A stretch of DNA of 9,870 bases, from positions 1-9,870 of the forward strand of contig RFNL01000319.1 in assembly GCA_009927195.1 (NCBI GenBank), given 5' to 3'. The position numbers were made by a program, and so were the translations under genes. Under the pieces are notes generated by a model that saw only the letters and a list, made by a program, of their open reading frames with translations, had not been told where the DNA came from and did no database searches. Source of the DNA: Betaproteobacteria bacterium. Its GTDB lineage: Bacteria > Pseudomonadota > Gammaproteobacteria > Burkholderiales > Burkholderiaceae_C. Position 1 is the first letter of the stretch. Each line of letters starts with the position of its first letter. Of this stretch, positions 1 to 7,486 are shown piece after piece.

Positions 1-1176
1 CAATTGAAGGGCGTTGAAAGCCGCGATCTGTGGGGGGGTGAGCAAACCGATCGAGTCCACGCTGAGCGCTTGCACTTGTGCCGCATCCATGGCGTTGATT
101 TGGGCCGGGCTCATGGCCTGGACCGGCCAATTGCCACTGGCCGCTTGCACCACTTGCAACTGCGCCAGGCTCAGGCCCACCAGCTGGTTGGGTGCCAGGG
201 CTTGCAACACCTGGGGCCCCAGGCTCTCGAGTTGCGCCACGCTGAGCGCGGCCAACTGGCTGCTTTGCAGGCCTTGCAATTGGCTGGGGCTGAGCGACTG
301 CCACTGCACCCGGCTCAAGGCTGACAACAGCGCGGGGCTCAAGCTGGCGATTTGTTGCGCCGACAACTCCGTCAAAGCCGTACTGCCGAGCGAGCGGAAC
401 TGGGTCGGGCTCAGCGCATTGAGTTGGGCCAGGCTCAGTGCAGCGATTTGCTGGGCTTGCAAAGCAGCCCATTGCAGGGGGCTCAGGCTGGTCAACAGCG
501 GCACACTGAACTGGGCCACGGTGCGCGGGTCCAAGGCGCTGATTTGGCTGGGGTTGAGCCACTTGAGCACGATGGCCAACTGCGCCACATTCACATTGGT
601 CAGGTTTTGCGGCACCAGCATTTGTACTTGTTCGGCCGACAAGGACTGCCATTGCGCCGCCGACATGGCCGACAGTTGCGCCGCGCTCAAGGACTGTATT
701 TGTTGCAGCGTCAAACTTTGAATTTGGCTGCGTGACAAACTCAGCCACTGGGCGGTGCTGATGGATTGGATTTGCTCGCTGGACAAAGCCGCCAGTTTGT
801 TGCTGACCAAGGCCTTGAACTGGGTTTCACTCAGCGCCGACAAAGCCACCCGATTGAACACTTCCAGTTGGGCAACGGACAAGGCCTGCAATTGTTCGGC
901 GCGCATGGCCTGCACCTGCGACAAGGTCAACAGGCTGAGTTGTTGGGCCGACAGGCTTTGCAGCACATCGCGGCCCAGGCTGGCCCATACCGACGGGGAG
1001 AGGCTGGCCAGTTGCTGCGCGCTCAGGCTGGCCCATTGGGTGGCCAGCAAAGCGCGGCTGTGGCTTTGCACCAAGGCATCGAGTTGCGTGCCATTCATCA
1101 GGCGCAGTTGTGCCACGCTCAGCGACTGAACCTGTTGGCCGCTGAGTTGGCTGATTTGGCGCTCGCTGGTGACCAC
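1..1176 (-). repeat. Octapeptide repeat array 2 of TpsA (48 units visible, continues off the left edge)
   Basis: Tandem 24-base coding repeat with consensus roughly [QAS][AS]L[ST]xxQ[LIVW], for example QSLSAAQL, QSLSAEQV, SALSRVQW and AALSLAQL. Reading from VVTSERQI (start at 1176), 48 octads can be laid end to end to base 1. Only two extra stretches of four residues break the phase, near 565-576 (AIVL) and 121-132 (NWPV). The DNA of the units has diverged, so the pattern is held at protein level. The array corresponds to TpsA residues 1443-1834. I do not know a named domain for it, although I recall similar LTTAQVAA-type octads in other large secreted repeat proteins. Confidence 0.88.
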
Positions 1177-4100
1177 CATCAGGGCCTGGGTATTGCTGCT
1201 TTGGCGTGACGTGCTGCTCGCGCTCAAGGTGGTGGCGCTGACCGATGAGCTCGATGCGGCGTCGCTGTTGGACACGCTCAGTTGGGTGCTGCTTTGGGCG
1301 TTGCCCGTGACCGTGTTGCTGACCTGCACCCGCGACGCGTCATCACCCACCACATATTGCAACAGGCCGTTGTCGGCCAGCACCCGCAGTTGGGTGGGGT
1401 TCAATGCATTGATCTGTGCCATGCTCATCCAAGCCATTTGGACGGCGCTGAGGGCGGACAACTGGGCACTCGACCACAGGGCCAAACGGGATGGGGACAT
1501 GGCGCTGATTTGGTCGCGGGTCATGCCCGCAATTTGGCGGACACCCAGGCCAGCCCATTGCGACTCACTCAGGTCATTGAGGATGTTGCGCGGCCAGTTG
1601 CCGATTTGGGCGGGGGTCAGGGTTTCGATTTGCGCGGCGCTCAGGCTTTGGCGCGTCAAGTCGCTGATTTGCACCCATTGGCTGATGTCCAAGGCCTGTA
1701 ACTGGGTGCGGGTCCAACCTGCCATCTGGCTGGCGCTGATCGCTTGCAACTGGCTGGGCGAGAGGGCGCGGACTTGGCTGGCCAGCCAATAAGACCAGGC
1801 GCTGGCAGTCAGGCTGGCAATTTGGTCGTTGGTCAAACTGCCCAGGCTGCTGGTTGAAACCCGGCTCCACACCGAAGGATTGAGGTAAGACAGTTGGGCC
1901 GGGGACAAGGCGCTCAATTGAGCGGTGCTCAAGTAACCCACTTGGTCTGGGCTCAGCAATGCCAGTTGCGGGCGGGTCAGGGTGGTCATGGCGGCTGGCG
2001 ACAAGCTGATGCGCGTGGCGGTCAGGTCCATTGGGGTGATGTGGGCGCTCAAACCGGCGGGTTGGACCAATTGGTAATTGGCCGCGTCCGCTCCGCTGAT
2101 TTGAAAGCCGCTGGCCGTGACCGGCACATTGCTGCCCTCGGTGGGGCGCAAAAACTGGGCGCTGCCTGATTGCAAACTCACCGAGTCTCCAGCCAGCGGC
2201 GCGATGGTGGCCGTGCCGCTCAAGTTCACATCAGTGGTGCCATCGTAGGACTTGCTGTTGGCAATCAGGCCAGTGACCGCCAAGCTTTTGGGGTTGATGG
2301 TGCTGTTGCTGTTGCTGGCATAGCTGATGCTGTAGTTTTGCCCGCCATTGCCATCGCTGATGATGGCCCCGCTGGCGCTCAACACCTTGGTGCCAATGGC
2401 CGCGTTTTTGTTGTTGAAACTCAAGCCAATGCCACTCACGCTGTCGCCGTCCACGCCAAGTTGTCTGCTCAGTTCGCTCAGTTGGCTGGCCGATGGGGTG
2501 TAGGCGGTGGTGGCATCGTAGGTTTTACTGGCCACAGGGGCGGTCAGGGTGACTGCCTTGGGGGTGACGGTCACCGACGAATTGGCGGTGCTCAAGCTGT
2601 GGTAGTTGCTGCTCAAGCCGCCGTTGTCCGATGTGCCCAAGCTCAAGCCATTGACGCTGGCCAAGGGTTGGGCGGTTTGCACCTGTTTGCTGGCCAAATT
2701 GCCGCTGGCCCCGCTGCCGGTGACCCTGAAGGTTTCGCCGTTCACCCCGGTGGCCGTCAAGTTGGCGCCGGCCATGGCCGTGCTGCCGTCGTAAACCCGC
2801 GAACCCGACAGGCTCACATCGGCCGGGTTCACTGTCAGCGTGCCATTGACCACGGTGATGTTGTAGCCCCGGTTGTCGCTGCTGTAGAGGTCGGGCACGA
2901 TGCTGTAGCTGCCGGCATTGACCGGCGAGACCCGGGTGGTGCCTTGCTTGTAGTAGTAGTCGCCCCCGCCCAAAAAGTAAGGGTCGCTGCCCGACACCGA
3001 AATGGAGGTGCTGAAACCGGTGTTGCTGGTGTAGGCCCGGCCGTCGTAGGTTTTGCTGTCGCTGCCCGCATTCACGGTGATGGGGGTTAAAAACGCAGCC
3101 AGCAAGGGCGTGGTTTTGTTGTAGTAGTTTTGCCAGTAGTTGGGGTTGAGTTCAAATTGATCCAGGCCGTTGTTGAAACGCTGGGTGGCCGCTGTGGCCA
3201 AGCCAATGCCCGCGGCCGAGGTGGATTGGCCCGACAAAGTGGTGTCCCAAAAACCAGCGTGGACCACGTCCAACGCACCGCTGCCCCCGGAGCCCAAGCG
3301 GCCAATCAGTCCGCCAATGCCTGACGAGGGGCCAGAGCCCACCACCGTCACTGCGCCGGTGGCATAGGTTTTGTAGACCGTGCCCGCATTGACCAAACCA
3401 ATCAGGCCACCGGCATCGGCAAAGTTGTACACCGATACATTGGCCTTGGCATAACTGTTGCGCACTTCACCACTGCCGTCCAAGGTGCCCACCAAACCAC
3501 CCACGCTGGTCTGTCCCCTGACGGTTCCGGTGGAGAAGGAGGTTGACACCGAGCCAGGGCCAGACAGCCGCCCGACCAAGGCCCCAACGTGGTTGGCGCC
3601 GGTGACCGACGCATTGATCAAACCCACCTCGCTGGCACTGCCCATGGAGTTGCCCAGCAAACCCACTGCGTCATCGGCAGGCCGGTTGATGGTCAGGTTG
3701 CGAATGGTGTGACCACCTCCGAAGAAAGAGCCGCTGAAGGGTGTGGCGTTGTTGCCCAAAGGCATGAAGCCCGCGCCCCCTTGCCATGTGCTGGTGGCGG
3801 AGGCATCGATGTCATCGCCCAAAAAATACACCCCACTGAGGTTGCCATTGATGCCTTGTAAGTCCAGGCCAGAGACACTGCCTGACAAACCCAACCGCGT
3901 GATCACTTTGATGGAGACCACACCGGTTCCCGGAAAAAGAAAGGATGCGTTGTCACCCTCGGCCAGATAAGTCGGCGCTTTCAGAAAAATCTTGTCCAAA
4001 CCACCCGGGTCAGGCAAAGCAAAGCGCAAATGCGCCGACCCGCTGCCGCGCAAAATCTGGTTGATGAAAATCTTGTCGGCCGCCCTCAGGGTCAGCATGT

Positions 4101-5502
4101 TTGCCGACCAGGTGATGGGGCTGTTGATGTTGATATTGCCTGTGCCGGAACTCTCGCCTGCGATGGTGTTCGGCGTGTTGTTGCCATCGGTGCTGACCGT
4201 CACATCGCCGCTGCCCAAAGCGCTGGAGATGGCGCTGGCCAAGCTGTCGTCGATGGTGATGTCCACCGGGTCGATCACCCATTGCCCGGCTTTGCCGTTG
4301 GCCGCAGAGGTGTCCACCCGCGCGCTGGCCGCGATTTGCACTTTTTGGGCCGAGGTCTCCACATAGCCGCCGTTGCCCGTGCCCGTGGCCGCGGCCTTGA
4401 TGTTCACGCCTTCGCCCACGCTCACGCTGCTGGATTTGCCCACCGGGCCGACCTGAGCGCCCCAGCCCCCGCCAATCAGCACCTGGCCGCCACCGGTGTC
4501 GCCCGATGCGTCGATGCGCGCGCCGCTGCTCAGTTGCACCTGATCGCCCATGACCACCACCGAGCCGCCGCTTTGGCCGCTGTCGCCGGTGGCGCTCAAA
4601 CTGCCAGCAACTTCCACCCGGCCCAAGCTGCCGCCCTCCAACACGATGCGGCCTTGCCGGTTGACCAGGCTGGGCGCTTGCACACTGCCGGTGTTTTTCA
4701 CCACGTTTTGCAACAAGGCGTTGGCGCTGCGGGCGGTCATCACCACATAACCGCCTTCGGCGCGCACCAGGTGCTGGTTGTCCACCAAGGCATCCATCAC
4801 CGCGCGGTCGACTTGCACCGCGGTCAGGCTTTGCCCGGCAAATTGCAAGGTGATTTTGTCGCCAGCGGCCAAGGCCACTGTGCCCTCTTTGGCCACGATC
4901 ACGCCCTCATTGCGCACCAGGGGGGCCAGCATGGCGATGTAGCCGCCTAAACTGGCTTGCAACTGGCCTTGGTTGACCACGCTGCCCGCAGCGCCCGCCC
5001 CCTCAAAGCTGGATTTGCCGGCCATGAAATCGTCGTTGCCAATGCCATGGGTGGTGACCAGCAAGCCGCCCACATCCACCTGGGCGGTGGGCCCGAACAA
5101 CACGCCGTTGGGGTTGGTCAAAAACACCTGGCCATTGGCCGTGATGCGGCCCATGATTTGGCTGGCCTGGGTGTCGAGCACCCGATTGAGCGTGACCGAA
5201 CTGGCCGAGGGCTGGGCAAAATTCACCTGGGCTTGGGCGCCCACGTTGAAGCTGTTCCAGTCCAGCACCGCGCGGTTGCTCGACTGGTTGATCTGGAGGT
5301 TGTTGCCGCTTTGATTGATGCTGGCCGTGCCCGCCACCACCTTGCCCCCCTGGGGCAATTGGGTCGCCGAGATGGCAGGGCTTTGCGCCCAGCTGGGGGC
5401 GCCACCCGCGGCCAATCCCGCCAATGCCCAGGCCCAGGCGGGCGGGCAGCGCAGGCTGGGCACGCAGTGTGCATGCAGGGCGGTTGGGGCTTTGGGGGGC
5501 AT
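1..5502 (-). CDS. TpsA-type filamentous haemagglutinin-like exoprotein with MBG domains and octapeptide repeats (C-terminus beyond window)
   Basis: Large secreted adhesin-like passenger of a two-partner secretion system, exported through the outer membrane by the adjacent TpsB. The frame is open for 1,834 codons and leaves the left edge with no stop. From ATG at 5502: signal peptide about 1-39 (h-region AWAWALAGLAAGG, likely cut after SWA); TPS domain about 40-300 with DWNSFNVG at 81-88 and NPNG at 130-133 (VFLTNPNGVLFG); a GQWVIDPVD motif at 406-414, as in other FhaB-like proteins; a GLUG-type segment about 595-771 (GGLVG, GALVG, GGLIG, then GFWDT); four MBG domains starting near 815, 900, 991 and 1082; octapeptide arrays at 1165-1380 and 1443-1834. 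The mature part shows no cysteine. An in-frame ATG at 5541 would overlap tpsB by 28 bases; neither start has a strong Shine-Dalgarno site. Adhesion is inferred from the family; the C-terminal effector, if any, is not visible. Confidence 0.93.
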   Translation of the reverse strand, partial: MPPKAPTALHAHCVPSLRCPPAWAWALAGLAAGGAPSWAQSPAISATQLPQGGKVVAGTASINQSGNNLQINQSSNRAVLDWNSFNVGAQAQVNFAQPSASSVTLNRVLDTQASQIMGRITANGQVFLTNPNGVLFGPTAQVDVGGLLVTTHGIGNDDFMAGKSSFEGAGAAGSVVNQGQLQASLGGYIAMLAPLVRNEGVIVAKEGTVALAAGDKITLQFAGQSLTAVQVDRAVMDALVDNQHLVRAEGGYVVMTARSANALLQNVVKNTGSVQAPSLVNRQGRIVLEGGSLGRVEVAGSLSATGDSGQSGGSVVVMGDQVQLSSGARIDASGDTGGGQVLIGGGWGAQVGPVGKSSSVSVGEGVNIKAAATGTGNGGYVETSAQKVQIAASARVDTSAANGKAGQWVIDPVDITIDDSLASAISSALGSGDVTVSTDGNNTPNTIAGESSGTGNININSPITWSANMLTLRAADKIFINQILRGSGSAHLRFALPDPGGLDKIFLKAPTYLAEGDNASFLFPGTGVVSIKVITRLGLSGSVSGLDLQGINGNLSGVYFLGDDIDASATSTWQGGAGFMPLGNNATPFSGSFFGGGHTIRNLTINRPADDAVGLLGNSMGSASEVGLINASVTGANHVGALVGRLSGPGSVSTSFSTGTVRGQTSVGGLVGTLDGSGEVRNSYAKANVSVYNFADAGGLIGLVNAGTVYKTYATGAVTVVGSGPSSGIGGLIGRLGSGGSGALDVVHAGFWDTTLSGQSTSAAGIGLATAATQRFNNGLDQFELNPNYWQNYYNKTTPLLAAFLTPITVNAGSDSKTYDGRAYTSNTGFSTSISVSGSDPYFLGGGDYYYKQGTTRVSPVNAGSYSIVPDLYSSDNRGYNITVVNGTLTVNPADVSLSGSRVYDGSTAMAGANLTATGVNGETFRVTGSGASGNLASKQVQTAQPLASVNGLSLGTSDNGGLSSNYHSLSTANSSVTVTPKAVTLTAPVASKTYDATTAYTPSASQLSELSRQLGVDGDSVSGIGLSFNNKNAAIGTKVLSASGAIISDGNGGQNYSISYASNSNSTINPKSLAVTGLIANSKSYDGTTDVNLSGTATIAPLAGDSVSLQSGSAQFLRPTEGSNVPVTASGFQISGADAANYQLVQPAGLSAHITPMDLTATRISLSPAAMTTLTRPQLALLSPDQVGYLSTAQLSALSPAQLSYLNPSVWSRVSTSSLGSLTNDQIASLTASAWSYWLASQVRALSPSQLQAISASQMAGWTRTQLQALDISQWVQISDLTRQSLSAAQIETLTPAQIGNWPRNILNDLSESQWAGLGVRQIAGMTRDQISAMSPSRLALWSSAQLSALSAVQMAWMSMAQINALNPTQLRVLADNGLLQYVVGDDASRVQVSNTVTGNAQSSTQLSVSNSDAASSSSVSATTLSASSTSRQSSNTQALMVVTSERQISQLSGQQVQSLSVAQLRLMNGTQLDALVQSHSRALLATQWASLSAQQLASLSPSVWASLGRDVLQSLSAQQLSLLTLSQVQAMRAEQLQALSVAQLEVFNRVALSALSETQFKALVSNKLAALSSEQIQSISTAQWLSLSRSQIQSLTLQQIQSLSAAQLSAMSAAQWQSLSAEQVQMLVPQNLTNVNVAQLAIVLKWLNPSQISALDPRTVAQFSVPLLTSLSPLQWAALQAQQIAALSLAQLNALSPTQFRSLGSTALTELSAQQIASLSPALLSALSRVQWQSLSPSQLQGLQSSQLAALSVAQLESLGPQVLQALAPNQLVGLSLAQLQVVQAASGNWPVQAMSPAQINAMDAAQVQALSVDSIGLLTPPQIAAFNALQL
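1177..1362 (-). other. Ser/Thr-rich spacer between the two octad arrays of TpsA
   Basis: A segment of 62 residues (TpsA 1381-1442) that breaks the octad pattern. It begins LQYVVGDDASRVQV and continues through a Ser/Thr/Asn/Ala-rich stretch including AASSSSVSATTLSASSTS. It is low in hydrophobic residues and probably flexible. It may be a hinge, or the remnant of an octad stretch that lost its hydrophobic positions. It stays in frame with both flanking arrays. Confidence 0.7.
1363..2010 (-). repeat. Octapeptide repeat array 1 of TpsA (27 units)
   Basis: Exactly 27 uninterrupted octads (648 bases) directly after the last MBG domain, from ISLSPAAM to RVLADNGL, TpsA residues 1165-1380. Typical units are ALLSPDQV, SALSPAQL, RALSPSQL and ETLTPAQI. 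There is no insertion or deletion inside the block, although individual units are strongly diverged (for example GNWPRNIL and SRVSTSSL). Trp residues recur every five units in the second half, suggesting a higher-order 40-residue unit. Confidence 0.88.
2020..3060 (-). repeat. Four tandem MBG-type domains of TpsA
   Basis: Each domain opens with the MBG hallmark K-x-Y-D-G/A-x-T-like motif: SKTYDGRAYT (residue about 815), SRVYDGSTAM (about 900), SKTYDATTAY (about 991) and SKSYDGTTDV (about 1082). The spacing is 85-91 residues. Two of the closing strands are recognisable, YNITVVNGTLTVNPA and ANYQLVQPAGLSAHI. The domains are immunoglobulin-like stalk modules common in large bacterial surface adhesins. 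They are diverged from one another and so not a recent duplication. Confidence 0.85.
3190..3720 (-). other. GLUG-type segment of TpsA
   Basis: TpsA residues about 595-771 carry a run of G-G/A-L-V/I-G motifs: HVGALVGRL, SVGGLVGTL, DAGGLIGLV and GIGGLIGRL. They are separated by short beta-strand stretches and closed by GFWDTTLSGQSTSAAGIGL. This layout is typical of GLUG repeats followed by the FWDT motif in bacterial surface proteins. It is probably part of the beta-helical shaft between the TPS/haemagglutinin region and the MBG stalk. Confidence 0.75.
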
Positions 5503-5513
5503 GGGGACAGGGC

Positions 5514-7472
5514 TCAAAATGGCTGGCTGAAGTTGAACCATAACCGATCCCAGCGGTAAGAACCATCTTGGTCCAGGCCGTTGGCCGATGCCATGGGGTT
5601 GGTGCCGATGCGGCGCGACCAGGTCAGCCGCCATTGCAGGGGCGCGCCCCAACCGTGGGCCCAGGGGCCGCCCATCCACAAACCGCCGCCTTGCAAGGCA
5701 TAGGTGTTGAGGCTGGCCCCACCGGTGAAGTCGTTGAACTTGTTCACATCGATGGTGGCCACATCGTAAAAAGCCGACAGAGTGAGGCGCTGACCATTGG
5801 GGTTGAACAGTTGCTGCCACTCCAGGTTGAGCGACTGGCCTTGGCTGCCGCCGCCTTCGTTGGTGGGGTAGGCGCGCACGCCTTGTGAGCCGCCCATGAA
5901 AAACTTTTCCGAACCATCCAGGTTTTTGCTGGCCAGTTGCCCCTGCCAGGTGGCCACCACCGATTGCCTGGGGTTGAGGCGCTGCACCCTGGAGGCCATG
6001 GCCCGCAGCTTGGCGTAAGCGCCAGCGGTTTGGGCGCTCAAAGCATCCGCCGCTTGGTTGGGCGATCCGTTCAAGTCCACCTGACCCAACAGTGTTTGCA
6101 CCGAGCCTGCCCATTCACCCCCGCCCATCGAGCTGTCGCTGCGCTGGCCGAGCAAGCTGGCGCTGAGCAAGTCGATCTTGTATTGCGACACCAGGCCGGC
6201 GGTGGTGTCGTTGCGGAAGTTTTTGTGCTCATAGCCCCATTGCAAGCTGGCGCTGGCCATGCGCGAGCGCAGCCAAGGCACGCTCAGGTCCAGTCCGATG
6301 GAGTTGGACGGCCCGCTGGGGTTGAGCGACACATATTGCGGTGAGACCAATTGGTATTGGCTGCCCGAGACGTTCAAGCCCAAGCGCATGCCACCGCTGC
6401 CCACGGGTTCGCTATAGCCCAGTTTGAGGTAATCGCTGCCCTCGGTGTGCATCCAAATCAGGCTCAGGGTTTCGGCCCGGCCCCAAGCGCCGTGGTGACT
6501 GATTTGGCCTACGGTGCGGGTGCTGCCTGTGGCACTGACCACCGCGTTGTCCACGGCCAAACTGCCCTCGGTGCTGGGCGCGTCGTCCAAGCGGATCACC
6601 GCCTCGGTCTCGCCCTCATTCTCGCCGGGGCGCAGGCTCATTTGGGCTTGCACGCCGGGCAATTCTGACAACAACAAGGTGGCGCGGTCCAGTGCATCGA
6701 GGCTCACCACCTCGCCTTTGGGTTGTGCAGTTTCCACCAATTCCACCGCCAAAGCGGGCGGGATGCGCCGGTGTGGCGTGGGCTCGATCACGGCCCGTGC
6801 AAAGCGGCCCTCGCGCACCTCGATGCGCACCAGGCCATCGGTCATGTCTTGCGGCGGGATTTCGGTCCGCCCCAAACGGCCACGGCTGGCGTAGTGCTGG
6901 TCGAGCAAGGCGACGATTTTTTCCAAGTTCTTGAGCGCCAGCGGCTCGCCCACCACAGGTTGCAGCACCTGGTTCAAGTCGCTGGCGCTGAAAACCCCAT
7001 TGCCGTTGAACTCAAAAGCTTTGATCACCGGCACCTCGGGCGCAGCGGGAATGGGTGCCGCCGCCGTGGCGGTTGTGGATGGCTCAGGGCTGGTGGTGAG
7101 CGCGCCAGGCTTGGCGCTGGTCGAATCGGTGGCGGGAGCCGGAGCAGGGTTGGTGGGCTGCAATTGAAAGCGCACCCAGTTGATTTTTTTGTCGCTGCTG
7201 TCTAAGGGGCTGGGCATGGCCGGATTGACCGGTTTGGGCGGGTATTGCACCCACTGGTCGTAGCGCCCCGGGGTGGTGGGGGCTGCGCTTTGGGCCCAAC
7301 CGATGGCCACCCATGCCCAGCCAAGCCCGCCCAAGGCCCAATGGCAGGCGGCAAGCCGCCAGGCGGCATGGCGCTGGCGGGGCAATGGGGCTGGGATGTG
7401 GCAAAAATGAGGCATTGGGTATTGGCCAACGCCTGGACCGCCTTGACCCACCAAGGCCAAGGCCATGCGCAA
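5514..7472 (-). CDS. TpsB outer-membrane transporter, ShlB/FhaC/HecB family
   Basis: Outer-membrane beta-barrel of the Omp85 superfamily that recognises the TPS domain of its partner in the periplasm and threads it to the surface. About 652 residues. Signal-like hydrophobic stretch about 38-60 ending in GWAQS; Pro/Ala/Thr-rich linker about 61-148; POTRA 1 about 149-226 (VIKAFEFNGNGVFSASDL, then LVRIEVREG); POTRA 2 about 227-300; beta-barrel about 300-652. FMGGSQGVRAYP at 525-536 matches the conserved loop-6 VRGYP-type motif, and the protein ends in phenylalanine (NFSQPF), the usual signal for barrel assembly. The start shown is TTG at 7472, chosen because GGAAGG lies 8 bases upstream. ATG at 7466 or ATG at 7415 are alternatives; the last gives a more normal signal-peptide length. 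The stop lies 11 bases before the tpsA ATG at 5502, so the two genes are very likely cotranscribed. Confidence 0.93.
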   Translation of the reverse strand: MRMALALVGQGGPGVGQYPMPHFCHIPAPLPRQRHAAWRLAACHWALGGLGWAWVAIGWAQSAAPTTPGRYDQWVQYPPKPVNPAMPSPLDSSDKKINWVRFQLQPTNPAPAPATDSTSAKPGALTTSPEPSTTATAAAPIPAAPEVPVIKAFEFNGNGVFSASDLNQVLQPVVGEPLALKNLEKIVALLDQHYASRGRLGRTEIPPQDMTDGLVRIEVREGRFARAVIEPTPHRRIPPALAVELVETAQPKGEVVSLDALDRATLLLSELPGVQAQMSLRPGENEGETEAVIRLDDAPSTEGSLAVDNAVVSATGSTRTVGQISHHGAWGRAETLSLIWMHTEGSDYLKLGYSEPVGSGGMRLGLNVSGSQYQLVSPQYVSLNPSGPSNSIGLDLSVPWLRSRMASASLQWGYEHKNFRNDTTAGLVSQYKIDLLSASLLGQRSDSSMGGGEWAGSVQTLLGQVDLNGSPNQAADALSAQTAGAYAKLRAMASRVQRLNPRQSVVATWQGQLASKNLDGSEKFFMGGSQGVRAYPTNEGGGSQGQSLNLEWQQLFNPNGQRLTLSAFYDVATIDVNKFNDFTGGASLNTYALQGGGLWMGGPWAHGWGAPLQWRLTWSRRIGTNPMASANGLDQDGSYRWDRLWFNFSQPF

Positions 7473-7480
7473 ATCGATGG

Positions 7481-7486
7481 CCTTCC
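7481..7486 (-). promoter_or_regulatory. Ribosome binding site for tpsB
   Basis: On the minus strand GGAAGG lies 8 bases before TTG at 7472 and 14 before the in-frame ATG at 7466. It is the only good Shine-Dalgarno match near the gene start and is the reason the 7472 start is preferred over ATG at 7415, which has none. Confidence 0.5.

Noticed and set aside
1..2010. TAL-effector-like DNA-binding repeats, suggested by LTPAQI-type motifs resembling the TALE LTPEQV start
   Set aside because: The period is 8 residues, not 33-35, and there is no variable di-residue; the protein is a secreted two-partner passenger.
1..2010. CRISPR or DNA-level satellite array
   Set aside because: The 24-base period is coding and the units are diverged at DNA level; there are no identical repeats with unique spacers.
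1..2010. Coiled-coil or pentapeptide-repeat assignment
   Set aside because: Hydrophobic spacing is 5+3 in an 8-residue period, not heptad 3+4, and not the A(D/N)Lxx five-residue pattern.
14..2169. Long open frames on the plus strand opposite the octad arrays, with Cys/Trp- or Gln/His-rich translations
   Set aside because: They are antisense shadows of the tpsA repeat codons: repeated sense codons for Leu, Ser and Gln give stop-free low-complexity readings on the other strand. The minus frame has recognisable domains through its whole length.
2170..4950. Two 306-codon plus-strand open frames (2170-3090 and 4030-4950)
   Set aside because: Both lie opposite MBG, GLUG and haemagglutinin coding sequence, have Ala/Gly/His-rich translations with no domain, and result from high GC.
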